Made by a program: the position numbers and the translations under genes. This document shows, in pieces, positions 26,840 through 34,376 of a DNA stretch of 55,942 nucleotides (within the stretch, counting starts at the first letter, position 1; every line of letters starts with the position of its first letter). The stretch is from the NCBI GenBank assembly GCA_015063645.1, contig SVTS01000007.1:1-55942 (forward strand), read 5' to 3'. The DNA is from Oscillospiraceae bacterium. Lineage in GTDB: Bacteria; Bacillota; Clostridia; Oscillospirales; CAG-272. The notes beneath the pieces are model-generated. The model searched no databases, was not told the DNA's origin, and saw only the letters and a list, made by a program, of their open reading frames with translations.

Positions 26840-27691
26840 ATGGCAGAAAACGAAAAACAGCAGTCTGAAGAATGTACCCATGACTGTTCCACCTGTTCTG
26901 CTAACTGCTCGTCCCGTTCCGGCGGTATCCAGAAGGAACCGCTGAACTCGCAGAGCACTGTCCGTCACGTAATCGGTGTCGTCAGCGGTAAAGGCGGCGT
27001 CGGCAAATCTATAGTAACTTCCATGATGTCCGTTCTGATGCGCCGCCGTGATTACGGAGTCGCTGTTCTTGACGCGGATATCACCGGTCCTTCCATCCCG
27101 AAATCCTTCGGTGCAAAGGGCGATATCATCAGTGACGGCAACGGTCTGATTCCCCTGACCACCAAAACCGGCATCCAGATGATCTCCGTCAATCTTCTTC
27201 TGGAAGATGAGACCCGTCCGGTTGTCTGGCGCGGTCCCGTTATCGCCGGTACCGTCAAGCAGTTCTGGACCGATGTGATCTGGAACGATGTGGATTATAT
27301 GTTTGTGGATATGCCTCCGGGAACCGGTGACGTTCCGCTGACTGTATTCCAGTCCCTGCCCCTTGACGGCATTATCATCGTTACCACGCCTCAGGAGCTG
27401 GTTTCCATGATCGTCAAGAAGGCAATCAATATGGCAAACCTCATGAATATTCCGGTTATCGGACTTGTTGAGAATATGTCCTATGTGAAATGCCCCGACT
27501 GCGGCAAGGAACTTCACGTGTTCGGTGAGAGCCGTGCGGAAGAAGTATGCGCAGAATACGGCATCAAGCTGCTCGGACGTGTTCCGCTGGATCCCAACCT
27601 TGCATCCCTCTGCGATAAGGGTATCATTGAGCTGATGGAAAATGATTACCTCGATGCCGCAGCGGCTGCTGTCAGTGATTTCTGCGAATGA
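26840..27691 (+). CDS. Mrp/NBP35-type Fe-S cluster carrier ATPase
   Basis: This 283-residue P-loop ATPase has the deviant Walker A GKGGVGKS. Two extra metal-binding regions are visible: an N-terminal cysteine cluster (CTHDCSTCSANC, as in NBP35-type proteins) and CPDCG near residue 220, which in Mrp proteins holds a bridging Fe-S cluster. It is thought to store and deliver 4Fe-4S clusters. The location just upstream of the cluster-rich hydrogenase operon supports a delivery role there; this is inference. The ribosome-binding site is weak. Confidence 0.9.
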   Translation: MAENEKQQSEECTHDCSTCSANCSSRSGGIQKEPLNSQSTVRHVIGVVSGKGGVGKSIVTSMMSVLMRRRDYGVAVLDADITGPSIPKSFGAKGDIISDGNGLIPLTTKTGIQMISVNLLLEDETRPVVWRGPVIAGTVKQFWTDVIWNDVDYMFVDMPPGTGDVPLTVFQSLPLDGIIIVTTPQELVSMIVKKAINMANLMNIPVIGLVENMSYVKCPDCGKELHVFGESRAEEVCAEYGIKLLGRVPLDPNLASLCDKGIIELMENDYLDAAAAAVSDFCE

Positions 27692-27771
27692 CCGTATCCG
27701 GTTGTTTGTCGAGATAGATTCAAAATCTTTATATCTGTTATCTAAAATTTTTTCCAGGAGGATTTTTCGTC

Positions 27772-28263
27772 ATGAAAAAAGCAATGACCACTGTACCTTT
27801 TCAGGGTACACCGGAGCAGAAAGCAGCACTTGACGCTCTGATCGCCAAGTACAAAGATGATCCGGGCGCGCTCATGCCTGTTCTGCAGCAGGCTCAGGAC
27901 ATCTACGGCTATCTGCCCGCAGAGGTTCAGAAGGAGATCGCAGCCGGACTTGATATCCCCGTGTCCGAGGTTTTCGGCGTTGTTACCTTCTATGCACAGT
28001 TCCTGCTCAACCCCAAGGGAACGTATCCGGTAGCTATCTGCCTCGGTACTGCATGCTACGTTAAGGGCGCAGGCAAGCTGATGGAGAAGACCGAAGAACT
28101 GCTTGGCATCAAGAACGGTGAGCTTACTGCTGACCGTAAGTTCAGCCTGGAAGCTACCAGATGCATCGGTGCGTGCGGTCTTGCTCCCGTACTTACTGTT
28201 GGTGAGGACGTTTACGGACGTCTTGAACCCAGCATGCTGAAGGATATTTACGCGAAATACTGA
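27772..28263 (+). CDS. hydC: NuoE-like [2Fe-2S] subunit of the electron-bifurcating hydrogenase
   Basis: This 163-residue thioredoxin-fold protein carries the [2Fe-2S] ligands C90, C95, C131 and C135 (CLGTAC and CIGAC). It corresponds to NuoE, HydC of Thermotoga and HndA of Desulfovibrio, and relays electrons within NAD(P)H-linked [FeFe]-hydrogenases. A strong AGGAGG lies upstream. It opens the ten-gene hydrogenase locus. An 80-bp gap follows mrp, without a convincing promoter or terminator, so co-transcription with mrp is possible. Confidence 0.92.
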   Translation: MKKAMTTVPFQGTPEQKAALDALIAKYKDDPGALMPVLQQAQDIYGYLPAEVQKEIAAGLDIPVSEVFGVVTFYAQFLLNPKGTYPVAICLGTACYVKGAGKLMEKTEELLGIKNGELTADRKFSLEATRCIGACGLAPVLTVGEDVYGRLEPSMLKDIYAKY

Positions 28264-28323
28264 TCTTCGGACACAGCCGCAGCTATTGCGGCCTGTTGAT
28301 ACAGCGAAAGGACGGTTGTTTCC

Positions 28324-28683
28324 GTGAAAATTAAAGAAATAAAGGATCTGCTCGGTGCGCAGCTTCTCTGCGGCGAGGAAAATCTCGACCATGAAGTGTA
28401 CTCTGCGTGCTGCAGCGACATGATGAGCGATGTCCTTGCGTACGTCAAGGATCAGGGCGTTCTGCTCACCGGTCTGGTTAATCCGCAGGTGATCCGTACT
28501 GCCAGTATGATGGATATGATCTGCATCGTTTTCGTCCGCGATAAATGTCCCACAGAGGAAATGGTGGAACTTTCCCGCGAAAGCGGTATCGTGGTCCTCT
28601 CTTCTTCTCTGCGGGCGTATGAAGCGTGCGGCCTGCTGTATCACAGTGGCCTGCGCGGATCGCAGGGGGAAACTCATGTCTGA
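28324..28683 (+). CDS. DRTGG-domain protein, first copy
   Basis: This 119-residue protein from a GTG start (MKIKEIKDLLGAQLLCGEEN) is a single DRTGG-like domain, as found beside CBS domains in regulatory pyrophosphatases and as stand-alone proteins in clostridial hydrogenase operons. The ligand is unknown. It has a second paralogue at 30505. The stop overlaps the start of the next gene by eight bases. Confidence 0.75.
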   Translation: MKIKEIKDLLGAQLLCGEENLDHEVYSACCSDMMSDVLAYVKDQGVLLTGLVNPQVIRTASMMDMICIVFVRDKCPTEEMVELSRESGIVVLSSSLRAYEACGLLYHSGLRGSQGETHV

Positions 28684-29101
28684 AGTTCTGAAATTTCATT
28701 TTGATGTCGATGGGGAAAATTTCTCCTCCGCCGGTGAGGCGTCGGTCGTCATGAAGAAAAAACTGAGACAGCTCGGTTTTTCTCCGGAAGTGATGCGCCG
28801 TGTCTCTATCGCCATGTACGAGGGTGAGATCAATATGGTCATCCACGCCAACGGCGGTACAGCGGATGTGCTCGTCAGCGATGATGAGATCGAGATTATT
28901 CTCAGCGACAGCGGTCCCGGTATTCCGGATATTGCGCTTGCCATGCAGGAGGGCTACTCCACTGCCACAGATAACGTGCGTGCGCTCGGTTTCGGCGCAG
29001 GTATGGGGCTGCCCAATATGCGGAAATACACCGACTACATGAATATCGACACAAAGGTCGGCGTCGGCACTACGGTGACGATGAAGGTCAAGGTACAGTA
29101 A
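28676..29101 (+). CDS. SpoIIAB/RsbW-like GHKL ATPase
   Basis: This 141-residue stand-alone ATPase/kinase domain has the N-box EGEINMVIHA, G1 box DSGPGIPDI and G2 box GFGAGMGLPNM. It resembles anti-sigma-factor kinases rather than two-component kinases, and no dimerisation/histidine domain is present. The start MSEVLKF at 28676 was chosen because a GGGGGA-like site precedes it; a longer frame overlaps the upstream gene heavily. Within the hydrogenase operon it may control a sigma factor or phosphorylate a partner; the target is not visible. Confidence 0.82.
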   Translation: MSEVLKFHFDVDGENFSSAGEASVVMKKKLRQLGFSPEVMRRVSIAMYEGEINMVIHANGGTADVLVSDDEIEIILSDSGPGIPDIALAMQEGYSTATDNVRALGFGAGMGLPNMRKYTDYMNIDTKVGVGTTVTMKVKVQ

Positions 29102-29147
29102 ACCTGACTGCAGCCGCCGACCGGAAGCCGAAAGGCAAGGTACGGTC

Positions 29148-30476
29148 ATGAATACATACAAGCATTCCGTGTCGCTGGATGAGAGCAAATGCCAAGGATG
29201 CACGACCTGCCTGAAGCGCTGCCCGACGGAAGCGATCCGTATCCGGGAAGGGCGCGCGGTCATCAGTTCCGTGCGATGCATCGACTGCGGCGAGTGTATT
29301 CGGGTCTGCCCTCATAAAGCTAAAAAAGCCATTCACGATGCGCTTGAGTGCCTCGGTGCATATAAATATACCGTTGCACTTCCTGCGCCTTCTCTGTACG
29401 GTCAGTTTGATAATCTGGATAATATCGGTTATATCCTGGAAGGTCTGAGAAAGATCGGCTTTGACGATGTGTTTGAAGTGGCGAAAGCCGCAGAGCTTGT
29501 CTCTGCCTACACACGTCTCTATCTGAATCAGCCGGATATTCCGAAACCGGTCATCAATTCCGCCTGCCCGGTTATTACCCGCATGATCAGCATGAACTAT
29601 CCCTGCCTGTGCGATCATGTGATGCCGATTCTCCCTCCGGTGGATATCGCCGCGACTCTCGCGCGCGAAAAAGCCCTCAGAGAGCATCCGGAATTGACGT
29701 CGGCAGATGTCGGTATCTTCTTTATTTCCCCCTGTCCCGCTAAGGCAAGTTACGTGAAAAACGGCTTTGCCGGGGACAAGAATAATATCGATCATGTCCT
29801 TTCCGTGCGCGATGTCTATTTCCGTCTGATCGACGTTATGAAAAATCTGGATGAACCCGAACTTGCTACCGAATCCGGTCTCGTCGGAATCGGCTGGGCA
29901 TCTACCGGCGGTGAGTCCGCTGCGATTTTCAATGAACGCTATCTGGCTGCAGACGGAATCGAAAACTGCATCCGCGTGCTCGATCAGATCGATAATGAAG
30001 ATATCCCCAATCTGGATTATGTGGAACTGAACGCCTGCAGCGGCGGCTGCGTCGGCGGTGCAATGACGGTTGCCAATCCGTATATCGCACAGGCGAGACT
30101 GCAGAACCTCAAACGGTATCTGCCCGTCTCTCCCAACCGTCCCTCGGATGAGACTGTTCCCGAGGAGGTCAAAACCGATGCCGCTCTTGCGTATAATCCC
30201 AACGCGCTTCTCTCCGAGGATCGCGGTCAGGCGATGCGCATGATGCAGGATATCGAGGAAATCTGCTGTGAGCTTCCCGGAATTGACTGTGGTTCCTGCG
30301 GCGCACCTACCTGTACAGCTTTTGCCGAAGATATCATCAAGGGTGAAACCACCATGGATGAATGTACCGTAATCATGCGGGAACTCTTCCACAGATATCT
30401 GCGGGAACATGAAGAAAAAGCTATCGCGGAAGGTCTGAAGCCGCTGATACACAAGGAGAAAAAAGAGTCCGAGTGA
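29148..30476 (+). CDS. Sensory-type [FeFe]-hydrogenase homologue
   Basis: This 442-residue protein has an N-terminal 2[4Fe-4S] ferredoxin domain (C15, C18, C21, C25; C44, C47, C50, C54), a reduced H-cluster domain, and a C-terminal Fe-S motif (C381, C384, C389, C406). The H-cluster ligands are retained: C140 in NSACP, C196 in SPCPAK, and C297/C301 in NACSGGC. The proton-transfer Cys of TSCCP is Ala139, as in sensory hydrogenases, predicting very low turnover and a hydrogen-sensing role. It lacks the C-terminal PAS domain of HydS proteins. It sits among signalling-type genes that could carry its output. Confidence 0.82.
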   Translation: MNTYKHSVSLDESKCQGCTTCLKRCPTEAIRIREGRAVISSVRCIDCGECIRVCPHKAKKAIHDALECLGAYKYTVALPAPSLYGQFDNLDNIGYILEGLRKIGFDDVFEVAKAAELVSAYTRLYLNQPDIPKPVINSACPVITRMISMNYPCLCDHVMPILPPVDIAATLAREKALREHPELTSADVGIFFISPCPAKASYVKNGFAGDKNNIDHVLSVRDVYFRLIDVMKNLDEPELATESGLVGIGWASTGGESAAIFNERYLAADGIENCIRVLDQIDNEDIPNLDYVELNACSGGCVGGAMTVANPYIAQARLQNLKRYLPVSPNRPSDETVPEEVKTDAALAYNPNALLSEDRGQAMRMMQDIEEICCELPGIDCGSCGAPTCTAFAEDIIKGETTMDECTVIMRELFHRYLREHEEKAIAEGLKPLIHKEKKESE

Positions 30477-30504
30477 CTCAGCACACCAGGTGGGAGGTGA
30501 TCCG

Positions 30505-30834
30505 GTGCTCTTTTCTGAACTGACCGATTTATCTCTGAAACATATTGCCGGTCCCGCGGCAGAGGAGTTTGACGGTGTCTACGTCGGCGATCTGCTCAGC
30601 CGGGCTATGGGACATGTGGAGGCGGGTAATCTCTGGATCACGATTATGAATAACATAAACGTAATCGCAGTTGCCAGCCTGTCGGAAGCTTCTGCTGTGA
30701 TTCTTGCAGAGGGCGTCGCCCTTACCGAAGATGCAGAAGAAGCCGCCCGCGAAAAGAATATCTCCGTGTATTCTTCCGAAAAAAGCGCGTTTACCCTCTG
30801 TGCGGAAATTGCACAGCGTATGGGTGGCGTGTAA
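30505..30834 (+). CDS. DRTGG-domain protein, second copy
   Basis: This 109-residue single-domain protein (LFSELTDLSLKHIAGPAAEE) is a paralogue of the gene at 28324. The GTG at 30505 follows GGGAGGTGA at optimal distance and gives the family N-terminus; an upstream ATG would include the ribosome-binding site. Two DRTGG copies in one operon suggest a heterodimer or two binding states. The stop shares a base with the next start. Confidence 0.75.
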   Translation: MLFSELTDLSLKHIAGPAAEEFDGVYVGDLLSRAMGHVEAGNLWITIMNNINVIAVASLSEASAVILAEGVALTEDAEEAAREKNISVYSSEKSAFTLCAEIAQRMGGV

Positions 30835-31574
30835 TGACCCGCTATTTCTATGATCTGCATATCCATTCCTGTCTGTCTCCCTGCGGAGACGACGATGCCA
30901 CACCCGCCAATATCGCGGCTATGGCTGCACTGAACGGTCTGCAGATCGTGGCTCTGACGGATCATAATACCTGCCGCAATTGCCCGTCCTTTTTCAAGGC
31001 GGCAAAGGCGCTGGGACTGATCCCTATCGCCGGTATGGAGCTGACCACAGCGGAGGATATCCATGTGATCTGCCTGTTTCCCACACTGGAGCAGGCAATG
31101 GCGTTCAACGATACAGTGGACAGCTGCCGGATAAAAATTCCCAATAAAACCGCTGTCTTCGGACACCAGTACCTGATGGATGAGGACGAAACAATTCTCG
31201 GTGAAGAACCGGATCTGCTGATCAATGCCACAACGCTTTCCCTTGAGGATGCGTTCAGTGCGGTGAATGCCGCAGGCGGTATCTGCTATCCGGCACATAT
31301 CGACCGCACATCCAACGGAATCGTTGCCATGCTCGGCGCATTTCCAGATGAACCGGCGTATACCGCGTATGAACTTCACGATGCGGATGCCGATGCCGGA
31401 TGCAGGGAGAAATTCCCCCGGCTGGCATCTCTGACAAGAATCGTTTCTTCCGATGCCCATGAACTGGGAGCCGTTTCGGAGGCGGAAAACAGCGTTCTGC
31501 TGGAGGATGAACCGTATTCCTCCCGACTTGTGACGGATAATCTGTTCGCCCTGCTGCGCGGAAATGGAGAGTAG
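30834..31574 (+). CDS. PHP-domain metal-dependent phosphoesterase
   Basis: The 246-residue protein has the PHP metal ligands in DLHIHSCLSPCG, LTDHNT, AGMELTT, YPAHIDR and SSDAHELG, so it should be an active trinuclear-metal hydrolase of phosphoesters or nucleotides. The substrate is unknown. PHP genes recur in clostridial hydrogenase operons. Being coupled to DRTGG and GHKL genes, it may turn over a nucleotide or phosphate signal; this is inference. Its start shares one base with the DRTGG stop, and the next gene starts two bases after its stop. Confidence 0.85.
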   Translation: MTRYFYDLHIHSCLSPCGDDDATPANIAAMAALNGLQIVALTDHNTCRNCPSFFKAAKALGLIPIAGMELTTAEDIHVICLFPTLEQAMAFNDTVDSCRIKIPNKTAVFGHQYLMDEDETILGEEPDLLINATTLSLEDAFSAVNAAGGICYPAHIDRTSNGIVAMLGAFPDEPAYTAYELHDADADAGCREKFPRLASLTRIVSSDAHELGAVSEAENSVLLEDEPYSSRLVTDNLFALLRGNGE

Positions 31575-31576
31575 CT

Positions 31577-32128
31577 ATGGATGAGTTTTCTCTGTATGTT
31601 CTGGATATCACCATGAACTCTGTGAGAGCCGGTGCGCAGAATATTGCCATCACACTTCGTGAGGAGGGGGAATGGCTGGATTTCTCCGTGCAGGACGACG
31701 GCTGCGGAATGACCGAAGAACAGGTTGCGCGTCTGCATAATCCGTTCTTCACTACCCGCAAGACTAGGAATGTCGGACTGGGAATTCCATTCCTGACCAT
31801 GCTGGCTGAAATGACCGGCGGAAACGTGAAGATCACTTCCGTGCATGAATCCGTATCTGCGGAGCACGGAACAAAAACTGCCGCCCGCTTCGGTCGGAAA
31901 CATATTGATTTTATCCCTTTGGGCGACCTTGTGAGTACCGTTACAACGCTTATTCAGGGCAGCCCCCAGGTGAATTTCACCTATGATCACCATACGGAAA
32001 AGGGAAGTGTACACCTCTCGTGTGCCGAACTGAAAGCTGTACTCGGTGATGACATATCGCTCGCAGAACCGGAGATTCTTGCCTGGATTGAAGGATATCT
32101 GAAAGAGCAATATGCTGAACTTGTTTAA
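31577..32128 (+). CDS. Stand-alone histidine-kinase-like GHKL ATPase
   Basis: This 183-residue protein has the N-box LDITMNSVRAGA, G1 DDGCGMTEEQ, an F-box-like NPFFTTRK and G2 VGLGIPFL, closest to the ATPase domains of histidine kinases. There is no phospho-accepting His domain and no membrane segment. It differs from the anti-sigma-type ATPase at 28676, so the operon holds two distinct GHKL proteins. No response regulator is encoded nearby. A 32-bp gap with AAAGGA precedes the next gene. Confidence 0.82.
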   Translation: MDEFSLYVLDITMNSVRAGAQNIAITLREEGEWLDFSVQDDGCGMTEEQVARLHNPFFTTRKTRNVGLGIPFLTMLAEMTGGNVKITSVHESVSAEHGTKTAARFGRKHIDFIPLGDLVSTVTTLIQGSPQVNFTYDHHTEKGSVHLSCAELKAVLGDDISLAEPEILAWIEGYLKEQYAELV

Positions 32129-32160
32129 TTTTTAATTAAATAAAGAAAGGATCCAACCAA

Positions 32161-32529
32161 ATGAAGTCTGTTGAAGAATTGATGGCCATCAAAGCCAAAA
32201 TGCAGGACAAGGTTGCCGTTCGCCGCGGCGTAACCGACATGAGAATCGTTGTAGGTATGGCTACCTGCGGCATCGCTGCCGGTGCACGTCCCGTACTCAA
32301 CGCATTTGTTGAGGGTGTGAACGCTGCCGGACTGACCGAAAAGGTTACCGTAACCCAGACCGGATGCATCGGCATCTGCCAGTACGAGCCCGTTGTTGAA
32401 GTTCATACTCCCGACGGCGAGAAAGTTACTTATGTAAAGATGACGGCTGAAAAAGCTGCTGAGATCATCGAGAAGCATATCAAGGGCGGCAATGTTGTTA
32501 CCGAATACACCATCGGTGCTGCCAAGTAA
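32161..32529 (+). CDS. hndB: HndB-like thioredoxin-fold Fe-S subunit
   Basis: This 122-residue protein matches the HndB/[2Fe-2S]-ferredoxin-like subunit that accompanies NuoF-type hydrogenase subunits. The conserved block GMATCGIAAGARP has only C36, and the second pair is C69 and C73 (GCIGIC). A full [2Fe-2S] site of this fold needs four cysteines, so cluster binding may be incomplete or shared with a partner. It is directly upstream of hydB, and codon choice here becomes strongly biased, as in the two following genes. Confidence 0.85.
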   Translation: MKSVEELMAIKAKMQDKVAVRRGVTDMRIVVGMATCGIAAGARPVLNAFVEGVNAAGLTEKVTVTQTGCIGICQYEPVVEVHTPDGEKVTYVKMTAEKAAEIIEKHIKGGNVVTEYTIGAAK

Positions 32530-32550
32530 TACCACAGGAGGATAACAATA

Positions 32551-34356
32551 ATGATTCGCTCACATGTACTGATCTGCGGCGGTACCGGATGTACTTCCTC
32601 CGGAAGCGTTGCACTTCGTGATAAGCTCGCTGAAGAGCTGAAAGCAAAAGGTCTTGAGGAAGAAATCAAGATCGTTATGACCGGCTGCTTCGGTCTCTGC
32701 GCTCTCGGTCCGATCATGATCGTGTATCCCGAGGGAACCTTCTACAGCTGCGTGAAGGTGGATGATATCCCTGAAATCGTTGAGGAGCATCTCCTCAAGG
32801 GTCGTATTGTAGACCGTCTCGTTTACAATGATGCTGCTCACGGTAAGGGCGGCGAGGAAGAGGCTGCTGCCGCTTCTCTGTCCGAGACTCAGTTCTACAA
32901 GAAGCAGAAGCGCGTTGCTCTCCGTAACTGCGGTGTTATCAACCCTGAGAATATTGAAGAGTATATCGCAATGGACGGTTATTTCGCACTTGCCAAGGTC
33001 GTCCAGGAGATGACCCCCGAAGAGGTTATCCAGACCGTCCTGGATTCCGGTCTCCGCGGACGCGGCGGCGGCGGATTCCCCACCGGTCGTAAATGGCAGT
33101 TTGCCCGTGCTTCCGTTTCCGATAAGAAGTACGTTGTTTGTAATGCCGACGAGGGCGACCCGGGCGCATTCATGGACCGTTCCGTGCTCGAGGGTGACCC
33201 CCACGCTCTGATCGAGGCTATGGCTATCGCCGCTTACGCTATCGGTGCTGACGAAGGTTGGGTTTATGTCCGTGCTGAGTACCCGATCGCTGTTCGCCGT
33301 CTGAACATCGCTATTGAAGATGCTCGCAAGGCAGGCATCCTCGGTAAGAATATCTTCGGTTCCGACTTCAACTTCGACCTCCATATCCGTCTCGGTGCAG
33401 GTGCATTCGTGTGCGGCGAGGAGACCGCTCTGCTGACCTCTATTGAGGGTAACCGCGGTGAGCCCAGACCCCGTCCTCCGTTCCCGGCTGTCAAGGGTCT
33501 GTGGGGCAAACCCACCATCATCAATAACGTTGAGACCTATGCCAACATTCCTCAGATCATCCTGAAGGGTGCTGAATGGTTCTCTGCAATGGGTACCGAG
33601 AAGTCCAAGGGTACCAAGGTATTCGCTCTGGGCGGAAAGATCACCAATACCGGTCTTGTTGAGGTTCCGATGGGTACCACCCTGCGCGAAATCGTTGAAG
33701 ACATCGGCGGCGGCGTGCCGAACGGCAAGAAGTTCAAGGCAGCGCAGACCGGCGGTCCTTCCGGCGGATGCATCCCCGCTTCTCTCATCGATGTTCCGAT
33801 CGACTATGATAACCTGATCGCCATCGGCTCCATGATGGGTTCCGGCGGTCTGATCGTCATGGACGAGGACACCTGTATGGTTGACCTCGCTAAGTTCTTC
33901 CTGGAGTTCACTGTGGACGAGTCCTGCGGTAAGTGCGCACCCTGCCGTATCGGTACTGTCCGTATGCTGGAGATCCTGAATAAGATCTGCGACGGCAACG
34001 GCGAAATGGAAGACCTTGATAAGCTGGAAGAGCTTGCTAACTACATCAAGGCCGGTTCTCTCTGCGGTCTGGGTCAGACTGCTCCGAACCCTGTCCTGTC
34101 CACTCTCCGTTACTTCCGTGAGGAGTACGTCGCTCATATCAAGGATAAGAAGTGCCCTGCAGGCGTCTGCAAGAAGCTGCTGAACTACGTTATCGATGCC
34201 GATAAGTGTAAGGGCTGCACGCTGTGCTCCAGAGTCTGCCCGGCCGGCGCAATCTCCGGTAAGGTTAAGGAACCCCATGTGATTGATACCGCAAAGTGCA
34301 TTAAGTGTGGCGCTTGTATGGAAAAATGTAAGTTCGGCGCCATTTCCAAAAAGTAA
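32551..34356 (+). CDS. hydB: Bifurcating hydrogenase NuoF-like flavin subunit
   Basis: The 601-residue subunit contains, in order, an N-terminal thioredoxin-like [2Fe-2S] domain (C9, C14, C46, C50), the NADH/FMN-binding core (RGRGGGGFPTGRKW; GAGAFVCGEETALL), a NuoF [4Fe-4S] site (ESCGKCAPCRIGT with LCGLGQ), and a C-terminal 2[4Fe-4S] ferredoxin domain (CKGCTLCSRVCP, CIKCGACMEKCK). It exchanges electrons with NAD(P)H and ferredoxin and passes them to HydA. An AGGAGG ribosome-binding site is present. Codon use is highly optimised, consistent with an abundant protein. Confidence 0.95.
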   Translation: MIRSHVLICGGTGCTSSGSVALRDKLAEELKAKGLEEEIKIVMTGCFGLCALGPIMIVYPEGTFYSCVKVDDIPEIVEEHLLKGRIVDRLVYNDAAHGKGGEEEAAAASLSETQFYKKQKRVALRNCGVINPENIEEYIAMDGYFALAKVVQEMTPEEVIQTVLDSGLRGRGGGGFPTGRKWQFARASVSDKKYVVCNADEGDPGAFMDRSVLEGDPHALIEAMAIAAYAIGADEGWVYVRAEYPIAVRRLNIAIEDARKAGILGKNIFGSDFNFDLHIRLGAGAFVCGEETALLTSIEGNRGEPRPRPPFPAVKGLWGKPTIINNVETYANIPQIILKGAEWFSAMGTEKSKGTKVFALGGKITNTGLVEVPMGTTLREIVEDIGGGVPNGKKFKAAQTGGPSGGCIPASLIDVPIDYDNLIAIGSMMGSGGLIVMDEDTCMVDLAKFFLEFTVDESCGKCAPCRIGTVRMLEILNKICDGNGEMEDLDKLEELANYIKAGSLCGLGQTAPNPVLSTLRYFREEYVAHIKDKKCPAGVCKKLLNYVIDADKCKGCTLCSRVCPAGAISGKVKEPHVIDTAKCIKCGACMEKCKFGAISKK

Positions 34357-34376
34357 GAAGGGAGCCGTAACAAGCA

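Noticed and set aside
31577-32128. Complete two-component histidine kinase in the hydrogenase operon
   Set aside because: Only the GHKL ATPase domain is present; no phospho-accepting His domain and no response regulator lie nearby.
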